Positions 1 through 11,765 of a stretch of DNA of 37,059 nt are shown one piece after another. Each line of letters starts with the position of its first letter. Positions within the stretch are counted from its first letter, which is position 1. The stretch is from contig SJRY01000032.1 in NCBI GenBank assembly GCA_011319805.1, positions 1 to 37,059 of the forward strand, in the 5' to 3' direction. The position numbers and the translations under genes were made by a program. The notes below the pieces were generated by a model. That model did not search any database. It had not been told where the DNA came from and saw only the letters and a list, made by a program, of their open reading frames with translations. Source of the stretch: Macrocybe gigantea (lineage: Eukaryota; Basidiomycota; Agaricomycetes; Agaricales; Callistosporiaceae).

Positions 1-1791
1 CCGATGGCAGAAATTGAGTCTTTATCGTTCGTACATGAATGTGGACTGAAGGTCTTTTGCCACGGTGTTGGCGGGTTGCGCGGGTCCCATGAACCTGAGC
101 TAGACGTGGCCGCGAATTGTTGTAATACATCGTTGATCTCGGATTATGTGGAATCAGCTATACCAAGTGCCGACGGTGCCCGGTATCCTCTTCCGCCCAA
201 TGCCTCTTATACCCGACGAAGACGTCCGCGCTCTAAAAAAAGCAACGCACAGATGCGCAGAGCGCGCCAATTCGGAGACCTTTTCAGGCTCTAAATTGCG
301 TCGGAAGTTCCGTCAGAGTCACTTCAGCGCTCAAAACTAGTAGGCAATTAGCTCAGAGCATAACCGAGTCATTCGTTACTTTAATGGAATAATGGGCGGG
401 AGACGTTTGAGAAGTTGTTAAGCTCTTCGGAAGGCGTGATTGCCACATTAGGCATTTCATGTCTAAATCCCGACGATCTGATGCGCCCGATGGCGGGTTC
501 GCTATTTCTCCACATCATGATCCTCGATTAACCGTTCGTCGCTGGTTTCGGGGGAGGAAGATCGATCAGAGCGCTTTCGCGGTTTATTTGGTCTCGGAGA
601 AGGCCTGGGGTAATACTGCTTTCGCCGCGATAGGAAACAGCATGAGTCGATCCTAGCGCTCTGAACGTTTTATCGATGAACGCTCACCGGTCCGCAAACT
701 TTCCGCCAGTAAGATCCTCGAAAGCAAATTACCTCCTCGCAGTACCGTACAGGGAATGAGAGATACAATTCGTGCCTTTGCAAAGGTACGCGGAGTTTGT
801 ATTTTACGGTCCCAGCGTGCCATCCAATATTCTAGAGCATGATGGCCACCTGTAGTCGTTCAACGCATCCTGGAAAATCGACAAGACGCAGTTGATTGTG
901 CATCTGCCAGCATACTTCGTTATCCTAGACAACTTGAGTTATTCCGACACTATCAAGTCATGTTTCGCACTTCTCATCACCATCGTCTACCGTCGGATCT
1001 CCAGGCTGGATCCATTGGCATTGCTGTTCATCGCCTTTCCGGGGTCTGCGTTCTCCGTCTTCTCTCCGGAAACAGAGCTATGCATCGCAAACTATTTCCT
1101 GAATGCGACTTCCTTCCTTACCGGTGAGTGAATTCCCCTACTCTTATCGCTGCAGAGAGAGGTCGTTAGGAGCTCCAGTTGGGTCGCAGCAACAGATCAA
1201 GAGTCGTCATCTGATATCACTCTTGCGTGGTCGGGGGAGACCACTAAACACCTCGAGGTACCCGTGATTCCCCGATCCTCGTTTGACGAAAAGCATCAAG
1301 CAAAACGTGAGTTAATCATGTTTATGAAGACCTTCATTCTCAACTACTTAGGCGAAGGATGCTAAGACATTGCGACGGTGTGTCGTTTATGTTATGTGCA
1401 GTCCGACTTAAAGTAGAATGCACCTCAACGGCTCTAGGCGAACCCGCAAGGTAGAATACTCTCTGTTTCCTCTCCTTTTGGACTGCTTTGTGAAAATACG
1501 GGAATGTCTATCTTAGACATCCCCAATTTACTGAGACAGAAATGGTTCCCTGTAACACACAAGCATGCTGAAGTTTATATTTGTCAATCGAAATCGGGGA
1601 TGAGGACTAGTGTACAACCATGAATACGAGAATAAGTATGTTCGCGGTCCGATGTTCAATGCAGGTGTGGAATAAAGCTTGTCCACTCAACGTCGAGTGT
1701 ATTCCGAAGGTAGGCTTCGGAGTGTTGCCAAGCTGAGACGAGCAAAGTGATCGCGCAATCGTGTAAACTATGATTTCGTACCCATTCGGGC
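1..1791. other. Left-edge region without a supportable gene
   Basis: I read both strands and found no convincing gene. The longest open frames (plus strand, about 459-656 and 892-1131) have no recognisable domain, no clear exon chain and no family resemblance. The second is fairly hydrophobic and ends at a GTGAGT that could be a donor site at about 1123-1128, so a fragment of an unknown gene cannot be excluded. Confidence 0.4.
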
Positions 1792-3538
1792 TTACGGAGG
1801 TCCGAGCCCGCCGATGAGCCTCTCCTGATTGTCCTTCTTCAACCGGAGCAGCATAACTTGCCGTAGAGCGACTGCGAAGGCGGTCATGTCTTGATGACCG
1901 TCACCCACAGGGTTACTTGCGACCTCCATCTCCAAGGCGGGTACCTGCTGCGTTGCAGACGGAGACAAATATCCCGGCAACAGATGCATGAGTACAGAAA
2001 GTACCCATATTGCCGGAGTAGCTGTGACTGCGACCGCAGAGATTCGCCAAAGTGTCATCTCCTGCGAAGAGGGAAGTGTAGGTTCCAAGCTAAACAGTGT
2101 ATCGCCCCAAAGAGCACCCGACGGAAAGCCACAGGCAATGGTGCCAGACGGCTTCCTCGGCTTCGGGAGCGTACGTATAGAATGGAGGAAGCATTTTATC
2201 CAGGCGTTCTCCTCCTGCTCAGCCGCTGACCATAACCCATCCCAGGGCGCCCAAGAGTCCGTTGACGCCAGCCAGGAACCGTGAATGCCTGTGCCGCGAG
2301 TCAGCGGGAATGGCACGGTTCAGCACAGATGGGCGACGAGAGCTAGACCGCCTCATTGTTGAAGTGTCTGTGAGTGCGTAGGCTGGCGGATGAGAGTTAG
2401 GTCTTCCTGACGGTGAACAGCCGACGGTACTTTCACTGGTATCTCTGACGTCGGAGGGCCACGTGTGTGCTCGCTGGACTCATGGCTCAACGAAATGCAC
2501 TCGAAACCAAGGTCGGAAGAGGATGGTCCCTCTGGCCGAGAGAACAAAAGGCTCGGAGGCGATGGCTGATGCACATCTAGCTTACAGATGCGTGAGAAGA
2601 TGCAGATGCTTCCTGTCTTGCCGACCTTATGGATAGGCGAGAAGACGATGCCTTGTTATCCTGTGTAGGGAGGGCGTGTGTACGACGGTGTAGACACCTC
2701 CATCACGCGGATAGATGCCGGAGGGGTGTTTGACAGCTCCAGTTTGGTTGATGCTTGTTCGGGAGACATTGTTATCTGCTTCGGCTGCTTCGATTTCGGG
2801 AAGATTTTATACGGACGGGTGATATCTAGTGGTTTATTCCACCAGAAAAAGTAGATTAGGCCGTTCAAGATGGCGAAGGCCAGCGTTGACAACTCCAATT
2901 CTGTGACCGGAAGATGGCTTGCGACCCTGACGATACACTGAAGGATGAACCAAGAGGTCTGCAGAAGGACGAGTCCTTTGGCTATCACATCTCCCTTACT
3001 GCGATCCTCTATCTCGTCGGCGGTTACGGTAGGCCAGTCGATGATCCGCGCATTTGTGGATTCCACCAGCTCTTCATACTCGAGAGGATATTCTGGTTGC
3101 CCCCTGGCAGTATATAGCATGAAGCCTCCCATTTGAACGAAATGACCATGAACAATTGTCCAACCACGGTCTACAGAAGCAGATTAAGACGACGTCCATA
3201 AGTACAAATGCCATCGCACCTTTGGATTGCTCGGCTATAGATCTAGCTCCATGCCACTGTCTCAACGCCCAATAAACCATCAACTCTGGCACGAACAGCG
3301 CCCAGAGCGTCATCCGCATTCGCCGAAGCAGCAGTGTCCATCTTTTCTCCGTAATGGGAGGAATGTTTGGATGAATCGCGATCCATGTGCAGGCAAAAAT
3401 AGTGGTGAAACAACTCCAAACAATACTCCAAACAGAGCGCGTGCTGAAATCGCTCTCAAGAGCGTCCGCCGTTGTGGTAGAATTCGTGGCCAAGTCCCGC
3501 AAGACGGAACGAACGAGGTAAGTTGAAATGGAGGGCAT
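1792..3538 (-). CDS. Multi-pass membrane protein of an Agaricomycete family of unknown function
   Basis: I recognise the family but know no function for it. The start ATG is at 3536-3538. Exon 1 (3538-3220) carries the family stretch SVWSIVWSCFTTIFACTW and then HPNIPP, followed by RMTLWALFVPELMVYWALRQW. A 49-base intron (3219-3171, GT...TAG) joins AEQSK to DRGWTIVHGHFVQMGGFMLY in exon 2, the expected family continuation. Exon 2 runs on through a membrane segment, a WWNKPLDI motif and a polar tail to about 2656. The C-terminal part lies in 2316-1792, where SSQEMTLWRISAVAVT and a following hydrophobic helix match the family's last membrane segments. The introns between about 2680 and 2320 could not be fixed, so the middle of the model is uncertain. 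The protein should lie in a membrane, probably internal or plasma membrane. Confidence 0.7.
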
Positions 3539-4553
3539 GAATATAGGTCAGCGCTGTCATAGCCATTAGATCTGTTCTTGTAGTTTCTGCCTTTATGACG
3601 TGTGAATCATACCGACTTAGGTGGCACCCACGTTCCTCCCAAGTTTACACTGACGATGATGCTGTGCCGTGGCGCGACGATAAACTTGTAAAAAAAAATG
3701 GAGGCCTATGAGGAGACACCATGACTCATGTGAACTTCCAAAGTACTGATGAGACAGTTGAAGCAGTGGTGCTTGCTCTTTGCCTTGAAGTTAAGCTGGT
3801 TTTTCGAAGGCTGTACCATAATGGCATGGGGAATACAGCATCTTGGAATACTCGCTGGAGATATGTGCCTGAGCTCCTTTAGTGTGGCAGCTGTCCCTTC
3901 ACGATGTTCTGCCAAGAGGTGGTTGGCCTTGGCCAAGCCCTGAGCCACAAAGGCCGAAAGATGGATATCTCGGCAATTGCAACACATAGAACTGCAGATG
4001 CTGTTGAAAAGGCGGTGTTTCCTTGCTGTACACGTTCAAAGCTCTTTGCTTGACCCGATCAAGGATCCAACTTGGAAGATTGTTCCCGTCAGCAAAGGAG
4101 CATCGACAGATGCCTACCCAGAATTTTTGAATAATGATACAATCAGCTTTTTCAATATATATGTTACATACGCATCAAACCCTCGGGGTATTCCTGTCTA
4201 CTCGAGAATTAAGCGGGATCCATCTACAGACAGCTCCAACTTGCCCAACTTCCGATCTGCATGCGGAATAACTGCAATGGGATGTTAAACAGAGCTTTCA
4301 ACCTTTTCTAGGGCGATAGGCTTGGTCGCAACGTCTTCCGCACTTATGTCAGCTATGAACATTTCCGTCGGTTCAGCGTTCTGCTCAGATGACGCGATCA
4401 CTCACCTATACTGAGAGAATGTGACTGGCCTTCATCCAATACTTCTCTCGTTATTGTCATTTCAATCGTCAAAGGCTGAGAGTTTGATTTCGAGGAAAGG
4501 ACCTGCACACGTCATAGAATTAAGCGATGACGTCCGAGCGAAAGCGGATATTC
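3539..4553. other. Intergenic stretch, possible orphan coding exon
   Basis: Between two minus-strand membrane-protein genes. A plus-strand open frame at 3977-4288 has protein-like composition in its second half (TISFFNIYVTYASNPRGIPV and on to a TAA), which could be the last exon of an unrecognised gene, but I found no upstream exons or domain. Its neighbour frame 3749-3943 gives no further support. The rest holds nothing I can name. Confidence 0.3.
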
Positions 4554-5879
4554 TTACAAGGGACTGTTGTGCAATCTGCAAAGTGCCAGGCCGCACGTCG
4601 GCGAAATCGATGACGGTAGGCCGAAGTGGATTCGTGTAGGAGGATGGGAATTAAGGCTAAATAATGTGTTGATTTGAAAGCACTAAAGTCGAGGTACGCG
4701 GTGCTCACTTGGCCAACAGTGAGTTTGAGAATACTAGGGGGCAAACAATAAGGAGATCTGTAGCGGGGAACTAGTAAAATGGCGCACGTTTTGGAACAAT
4801 GAGGAAAAGGACCAGGTATGCATCGTTTCGCAATCCAACAAACTGTGCCGGTCGGATAAGCACTTATGATAGGAACAGACGATAATAGCGTACGAAGCTA
4901 AGCATGAGGATAGACGAGAGGCTGGATGCAAGCGTCAGCGTAAAGGTCAATAGCTGATCCAGGATGGATCATACCACGTCAATAGGCCCGTCTCTGAAGA
5001 CTGGTGAGATAAGGCGAGAGCTTTCGTTTCGGTGCGAATACTCACGAAGTGTCCACAGAATGACTTTGTCTGCCATCCTCTGAGTCCTTGAAGAGGTTGA
5101 GCCTAGAGGTGTATTGGAAGACAAAAGGAAACTTGCATTGGGTAGCCCTCCTTTCGAAGAAGGCATAGATAATAGCACAGAGAGCCTGCGATCAGGATGT
5201 CCACTGCGGCCGACATTGACCATGATACAATCATGAGGATCCGCATCTCATAGAATTCCGAGAGGTAAGGGTGCCGGAACAGCCTGACAGAACGATATAT
5301 CAAGCCGCCAAAGCGCACGGTGATCAGAACCCAGCAGATCACTGGAATAACCCAGCGCTTCGACAGTCTGCGTACGCGCTCTGCCAAGTAGATCTGTGAG
5401 TTTCGCAAAAGGCGTCAGGCCGCAAGATACGACATGTGCTCAGCAGGTAGGGGCTGACCTGAATTGGAGGTGTTATTAAGGCCGCCATCAGCACCGACGC
5501 TGTCAGGGATGAAGGCATAGCAAACTCCCGAGGCGAGTTTGGTTCGACTTCAGCTAGGAACGCGGAAATTGTCTGGTTGTACAGCGTGTGGCAACACAGA
5601 ATTGTGTGGACCAGATTGAGGACCCTGTCAGGGTGAGTTGCTGAGCGTGAAGGCAGGAACTGGCCGGGGAAGCGCCCACCATATCATGCCCACCTGTGCA
5701 AATGCCGAATCGCCGTGAGGAAAGTGAGGGGAGGAGAATGTAGGTTTTACACGTACGAAGGTCTTCAGCTTCCATGTGTTCTTCGGCTGCTCGAAGAAGG
5801 TGTACGCTTGCACCGTCAAAAGACCGAAAAGGTAGGTGTTGAGGATGACGCCAATTTCTGTTGGACCGAGCGCATCCAT
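4554..5879 (-). CDS. DUF6534 seven-helix membrane protein
   Basis: Basidiomycete-expanded membrane family of unknown function, with a receptor-like topology. Ten exons give a clean 275-residue protein: 5879-5757, 5693-5680, 5624-5459, 5393-5133, 5079-5046, 4993-4975, 4921-4894, 4842-4788, 4733-4709 and 4656-4554. The nine introns are 51-65 bases, all GT...AG, and all phases agree. The product starts MDALGPTEIGVILNTYLFGL, passes VGMIWVLNLVHTILCCHTLY, the conserved NSPREFAMPSSLTAS, WVIPVICWVLITVRFGGLIY and VILWTLQTGLLTC, and ends with the diagnostic LFSNSLLANLNS. The start is the first ATG before the family N-terminus; an in-frame TTG lies upstream but is not needed. Two exons are only 14 and 19 bases long. 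Exon positions were inferred by eye from splice sites and family fit. Confidence 0.85.
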
Positions 5880-6860
5880 TATGACAGGAAGCAAGAAGCG
5901 GGACGTGTGACGTGGGTGAAGAACACCGGAAAGGTGTTCACCGAGGTCTTATAACACCTTGATAACAGCACTGGTAAGGATTTGTGATTTGTTTCGTGTC
6001 ATGTGTTATGATTCCAAGGGGCGTGTCGGAGGATTCCGACATATGAACCCAGTGGACGGATCGTTAAAAATCAATGCCTAACGTTCGTTCGTCGGGATCC
6101 TCCGATGCTGCACTTCACATGTTTCTACCTTGAAAATTGTAGGGCGGTGTATGGAGATGGAGAGCAATGATGTTCATCATCTGTGGTTGACACCATCCCG
6201 GATGCAGCTTGCATTTCGATCTTTCAGAAGCTATTGGTCCTTGAGAACGAAGAATGTATGAATATAAAGACAGCGAGCCTGTGAGAAGTCTGAGCATGCT
6301 CCACAATCACTGTTCGACACGGAAGCTGGAATGATGGAGGTTTCCTGTCACCGCCTTTTGCCTTTTGCCGTCGTGCGCGTATGGTGTTGAAACGAAAAGA
6401 TGGACAGCCGTGGGAGAAAACAATGATACTGACAGAAAATTACCTCTCGTTGACGCCGAGTTTCCAAGTTATCCGGTGTCCTGCTTGCCCAATTGCCTAG
6501 TTATCGCAGTCCACTCCAACTTGGACTCTTCCATCGTATCTCTGAATTGTTCTGATAATCAATGGTCTTTGCCCCAAGCCGGCATGTTGTTGCACCCAAC
6601 TTTATGCGCCATCTTCTGTTTTGTTGGGATGTAGAGATGAACATATGATGCGCCGAATGGTTGTTAGACCTCCATAGATAGATCACGGACACTTTCTTCA
6701 ATAGCGATTCTGGTGAATGTAATAGGTGGGTCGGGGATACGCGTTCGTGTTGGTCATGATGCGGCTTGAATGGATGGTTGTCGTTGTTTACTCTGACCTA
6801 GATTAGGAATTCAAATTGGTGAAGCTCCGTCTTCGTCTTTGATCAACGACAACCATCTTC
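5880..6860. other. Intergenic region between divergent genes
   Basis: This separates the minus-strand DUF6534 gene from the plus-strand gene at 6861, so it should hold both promoters. Short open frames at 6115-6306 (minus), 6365-6634 (plus) and 6501-6701 (minus) have no domain or splice support. No repeat or RNA gene was seen. Confidence 0.4.
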
Positions 6861-7357
6861 ATGGCACCTAAAGAATTCTCACTCAGGCTTCAGCGCGGCA
6901 TGTTTACGATATGATTGATGCGCGATCTGTTACTGATTCTTTCTCAGGTATCACGGGTGGTTTCGCTCCGCCAACTCCTGATGCGATTCACACCATCACC
7001 AAAGCAGCAACGAATACGACGCTTCTCGTTGCCTCTGCCGTTCGTCCGGAAGGGACACCATCTTTGCAGGATATCGCACCCAAGTCTCTGTCCGCACATG
7101 ACGAGGAGACTGATGCGCTTGTGACGGAATTGCATTGGATTCTGAAACAGCTACCCACTGAACAACCGCCGGGATCGGAAGATATATATGGGCTGGATAC
7201 CAGCATCGCCTGGGGGAGCGACGACCTGGAATGGTGCAACGGTGGGCCACAGGGCTGCGGAGGTGGGACTAGCACTGTGCAGGCAACGGACGAGCAGAAA
7301 ACGATGTTCAAGCGCGCAGTAGAGATCGTCGAGCAGCTTGTCGCGAAGAGTGCTTGA
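6861..7357 (+). CDS. Small conserved basidiomycete protein of unknown function
   Basis: I recognise this as a conserved Agaricomycete protein without known function. The body (6948-7357) holds ITGGFAPPTPDAIHTIT, VRPEGTPSLQD, a helical ALVTELHWILKQLPTEQPPG, then EDIYGLDTSIAWGSDDLEW, NGGPQGCGGG and a C-terminal helix. Two starts are possible. Model A begins at ATG 6861 (MAPKEFSLRLQR) and needs a 50-base intron at 6898-6947 with a GC...AG boundary, giving 148 residues and the family-like run FSLRLQRGITGGFAPPTP. Model B is a single exon from ATG 6911 (MIDARSVTD...), also 148 residues. I slightly prefer A because its N-terminus alternates like a beta strand as in the family. There is no signal peptide or membrane segment, so it is probably cytosolic. 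Confidence 0.75.
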
Positions 7358-8143
7358 GGTAGAGATAATCCGATTGACTAGCAGTATATAGTCGTCCGAC
7401 GGAACTTGCATACTATGACACTGATTTGCAATAATTAAGTGCAAAGATAAATTCATGCATTACGTCATCGGTGTTGAGAGTTGTGGGAACCTGTTTGGCT
7501 ATAGTGAAATGTTTTCCGAGAGTCACAAACACAATCTTTATCTTTTCTTGCAAATGTTTATTTCCTCCCTGCACCAGTTTCTCTGCTCGCTTTCTGTGGC
7601 TGCTGATATCGGTCACTAGAACCCGCGTTGCTGTCAGTATAGTCAATCAATCTATCGTAATCGTATGTTCGCGTTCAATACTGGCAATAACCCTCACGAG
7701 CGTCATTAATTTCGGATACTTTGCTCCTTGTTGTCATGATTCAGGGTCTTGGGACCGTCATGCTTTGGGAGCAGCGTTTCTTCGATGTCGCTGCATTCTT
7801 AGCCGAGATCTCAGGGAACGGAAGAGTCGAATGATGTGCTCTAGCCCTTCCCAATGTGGTAGAGTTCGCCATGGTCCCACCATAACCGTAACAGTCGTGT
7901 CCTTTCACATTTACTCACATCACGTTCAAGGATGCTATACTTCAACGCCTCGCCTCCTCCGTCACTCAACACGTGTACACCAACCCGGAATCACACAACT
8001 TATCGACCTCGCCTTGACCAATGCTGCCTGCAGCTACAGATTTCCGCAGCTATCCGTCCGCGAGGGTGCTTTCTAATTGCTCCCCAATTCTTGAATCTCC
8101 AAGCGAAGCAGTCTCCTGCCCTTCCGCGTCTTTCGACTCAGTC
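7358..8143. other. Intergenic and upstream region of the proline-rich gene
   Basis: A plus-strand open frame of about 200 codons (7471-8076) crosses this stretch, but it looks non-coding: mixed hydrophobic and basic runs, no family resemblance and no splice logic. The part near 7900-8140 is pyrimidine-rich, as fungal 5' leaders often are. No other feature was found. Confidence 0.4.
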
Positions 8144-10158
8144 ATGGCCGACTACGGCGATTACAGGGACGTGAACCGCGACTCGTCTTACATGCGTCCA
8201 CAGGACGCCTCGACTCGTGACATACGCAGGTCCACCACCAGGACCTCGCATTACAGTAACGTCGGCAGCGTCAGTGCCAGCACTCGCTCCTGGGTCTACT
8301 CCACTCAGCGCGACCCTCCACCCCCGCCTCCCGTTGAGTCCATACCGCCCTCCGCCTCCCCAGTACGCACTCCGCGGCCCCTACCAGACCCACAGCTCCA
8401 GCCCCAGTCACGACCCCAAACACTTTACACCACAAACGGCGTGGACCCTATCGATGATGACGACGAGTACATGACCATTCCGAACGTTCCTGGGCTAATG
8501 CCTGGTTATGGAGCGGAGTCTTCGGATCGGGGCCGCGCTCTTCACGTTGCTTTGACATCTCCAACGCCCGTTCGTCGAGACGCCGATGCCACGACCGGGA
8601 GCAAGTCTTTCGTCGGAGGCTTTGTGAAAGGGATAAAACGGCTGCCAAGGTCGTATTTGGACATGGGGGTAGCGAGAAGAAAAGGCCCTTAAGGCAGGGC
8701 ACGTTCGCAACCGAAGGCTCAGTTACGACCGCCACAGGGATAACGGGCTTCACTGGCAACACCCTTCCAAGATACGTCTCCAACCCGTCAACGCCGATAG
8801 CTGGACCGCCAAATGTCCAGTATCTCGAGTCGTCACAGCTGCAGCCGCAGATTCCAGATTTGAATCAGGAGGTCCTGCCTCCAGGAGCTTCAGCCGCTCT
8901 CCAGAATGGCCCCGGCGCCAACATCCCAGCTTTCGAGTGACACTGCCGTCGCAGGTTGTCGAGCAGGATGAACCGTCGCAATCATTCGACTACAACGGAG
9001 CCGTGTCGGGTCAGCATGCGCAGCACATTTCTGATCCCTCCCATCACGAGGGAAACGATGCGCCAGCAATCTATCCAGAGGTGCAGCCTGACGCCGCGAC
9101 CAGCGTCCTTGCGGGCAATTCGACACAGCGCCTCACCAACATTCAGTACCCAACTCCTCCTCTTGAACCCGATGCTGTCGCTGATGCCTCTCAGCCCGCC
9201 AGACTCAGTCGCCCGTGCTGGCACGCCCACTTCCTGCCGCTGATTATCGCAGAATGACGCTGTCGTCCCCGACATCCCTCACGACGATGACCGGCACAAG
9301 TATGATATCAGGCCCATCGTTCTCGTCCGAGCTCAACCCATTCAAGCGTTTCTTCAGCACGCTCTACCGTATGCCGTGGGTCGCGCACGGCAGAGTGACG
9401 GCCGACTATCGACCCGGCAGAAATGGAGGAGGCACGCAGAGGGGCGGGGCGTTGCGAAAAAATCGTGGTACAGAGGCACTCCTGGCGTCATTAGAGATGT
9501 GAAAGCTGGCAACGGCGAGCTGGACCTTCTCAGCGGTGGCAGCGGCAGCGGCTCTAACCGTGTCAGCTCAGGCACGGGTTCCACTCCTGTCGCTCTGGGC
9601 CCGCCTCAGGAGGTCCCGGACAATCCGAGACGCACTCACCATCGCCATCGAGATCAGCGACACCACCGGCATCGTGACCGTGACCGCGACCGCCATGGCC
9701 GCAATCGGGACACGATGACCACTGACGCGACGACGGACACGCGACCGCGCAGCGCGAGCCCCATGGTTCCTACCGTCTATCCTTACCCATATCCGTACCC
9801 GTATCCCTATCCCGCGTACCCCACACCGTCACGACACCGCGATCGCCGTGCCAACGGCTCACACTCGACGCCGCGCGGGCCGCGCTCGCACCGTCAGCAG
9901 GCGATGGCCAACTACCCGTCGCCATACCCGCCATACCAGCCTGCGCCACCGCCCGTCCCGCCGCCGCTGTACGTCATCCAGTCTCCAGCACACACTCCTG
10001 GTTCGGCGGAGTCCGCACCGCTGCCATCACAGGGGCAAGTGCTCTCGCCAGTGTACATGCAGATGCAGTTCGTCCCGTCGGGCCCTCTACACCCTGAACA
10101 GCCCACCCATAATAATGTCCCGGCGCAGAGTGTTCCTCCACCAGAGCAGGCTGGGTAG
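8144..10158 (+). CDS. Proline-rich, low-complexity protein with several frame breaks
   Basis: Resembles a long, proline-rich, probably disordered Agaricomycete protein of unknown function. The start chosen is ATG 8144 (MADYGDYRDV...). The family blocks lie in different frames: DEYMTIPNVPGLMPGYG and SFVGGFVKGIKRLP, then (after about 8646) VVFGHGGSEKKR and TGNTLPRYVSNPSTPIAGPP, then (after about 8937) VTLPSQVVEQDE and NIQYPTPPLEPD, then (about 9195) PPDSVARAGTPTS, then (about 9230) ADYRRMTLSSPTSLT, FSSELNPFKRFF and MPWVAHGRVTADYRPG, then (about 9460) KKSWYRGTPG. The last frame stays open to a TAG at 10156-10158. It includes a His/Arg/Asp-rich stretch (about 9640-9720), a Pro-Tyr repeat (about 9775-9825) and a Pro-rich tail. 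Adjacent blocks overlap or abut, so introns do not explain the changes. It is either a sequencing problem or a pseudogene. Confidence 0.6.
9775..9825 (+). repeat. Tandem Tyr-Pro codon repeat
   Basis: Within the proline-rich gene the hexamer TAYCCN is repeated about seven times in a row with synonymous variation, encoding alternating Tyr and Pro. It is a protein-level low-complexity tract and could vary in length between strains. Confidence 0.75.
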
Positions 10159-10437
10159 CCTAGCCAGATGGGTCCCGCACCGACTTGTACCTATCTTCGT
10201 TCCTCGCCTTACGCGGTATGCTCCATAGGCTCTCGAAGATATGCACCCTACTTTTGTGTCTCGTACATCTCGTACACTAAATAGTATTTTCTTACCTTTG
10301 ATATTCGACTACATGGTATTTTGAGTTATACATCTAATGCCTACGATAACTACGACAATTCTGAGAATGTGTACATACCGATTAGGAATACAAAAAGGTC
10401 CGCGAAACCAAGCGACTGCCCATCATATCCGGATGAT

Positions 10438-11765
10438 TTATGTACTATGTTCCTCCTCTGGACCACCCATCGCAGCCTTGAGCTTTTCGACGATCGCAAG
10501 AGGCTGGTCTCCACTATGGAAAATCTCGAGGTTCGTCATGGTTTCCTGTGCATATTTCTCTGCATAAGCAAACATGGACTCCTCATATGCCTTAACAGCG
10601 CCTTCCAATGTGATACCCGATTTCGACTCAAGATATTGCTGGATTGACCTGAAAAGCTCGAGGGCGTCTTTCATGGCGAGGTTGACACCTACACCTGCGT
10701 ATGGGGTCATCAGATGTGCAGCATCACCCAATATCGTTATGCTAGACAGTTTTCGTCAGTGGCGGAAACAAAGGAAGAAGAAGAATTGATGTACCCAGGG
10801 CGAGATTTCCATCTGATGCCGATGGGAAGCATGTACAAATGCCTCGTTACCAAATGATCCGCATCGCTCTTCAAAATCATGTCTTTCGCCACCTGGTCCC
10901 AGTTAACGAGCTCCTCCTGGACCAACCTCTCTCTCGCCTTCTGAGAGTCGGACCAGTCTATACCACAACCTGTGAGCCAGTCGACGCCGACGCGCAGCAT
11001 GGCGTAGGTGCGAATGGATTCATCGCCGTTTCGCTGAGACATTAGCGCTGTGGTTCCGTCACCGAACTGGAACGCTGAACCTCGGCCTACCCTCTCATCA
11101 ATCCGCGGGTCGATACTGCCACCGGAAGAACTAATGCGGAACTCGATGCAGGTGATTCCGGAGTAGAATGGCTTGACGTCTGTCAGCAAAGGGCGCACTT
11201 GGCTCCAGGCGCCGTCCGCACCGACCACGAGGTCAAATTCCCGTTCGATAGAGCCATCAGAGAAATGTAGATCAAACTTTGCAGAACCCTCGACTAGTCC
11301 GACGTTGACGAGTTTCTTTCCCCACGAGATCGAATCAGGGTGCAAAGAATCCAGCAAAAGATCCCGGAGAACGGCTCGATCTATTTCAGGCCGATGAGCA
11401 TCTTCCTCCGGTTCGCCGGGATCGTCGAATAGGACTTGTCCGTTGTTGTCCAGGAGTTTCAAAGCAGTTCCATCCACACGCATCAGGGTCTTGAATTTTT
11501 CCAAAAGTCCCGCAGCCTTGAGGGCGTCCTGGCCCAAATCGTGATGGATGTCCAAGGTACCGCCGCTCTGACCAAGGTGCGACCGGGCGGTCCGCGAGCT
11601 ATCGAGCTCGAAGAGTTTGTAAGGAATGGAGTGGTGAGCAAAAAGGGACGCCAGCGTTAAACCGCCAGGCCCACCTGGGTGAATAGGTCGATTGACATCA
11701 AGGCCAGGCATCTGAGGCATAAAGAGACGCTTACCACCTATAATCGCGATTTTGAGCTCAGACAT
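10438..11765 (-). CDS. FAD-dependent monooxygenase (TetX / salicylate-hydroxylase-like)
   Basis: Predicted class A flavoprotein monooxygenase, using FAD and NAD(P)H to hydroxylate a small, probably aromatic or polyketide, substrate; the substrate cannot be told. Three exons: 11765-11735, 11674-10795 and 10741-10438, with introns of 60 and 53 bases, giving 404 residues in clean frame. Splicing the first intron creates the dinucleotide-binding IIGGGPGGLTLA at residues 8-19. The middle has FDLVVGADGAWSQVR, the DG motif contacting both FAD and NAD(P)H. Splicing the second intron creates RPGITILGDAAHLMTPYAG, the GD motif that binds FAD ribose. EIDRAVLRDLLLDSL also fits the family. No signal peptide or membrane anchor, so cytosolic. 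No other pathway gene is adjacent, so it is not evidently part of a biosynthetic cluster. Confidence 0.9.

Noticed and set aside
7471..8076. Plus-strand open frame of about 200 codons
   Set aside because: No family resemblance, irregular composition and it lies directly upstream of the proline-rich gene; probably leader or intergenic.
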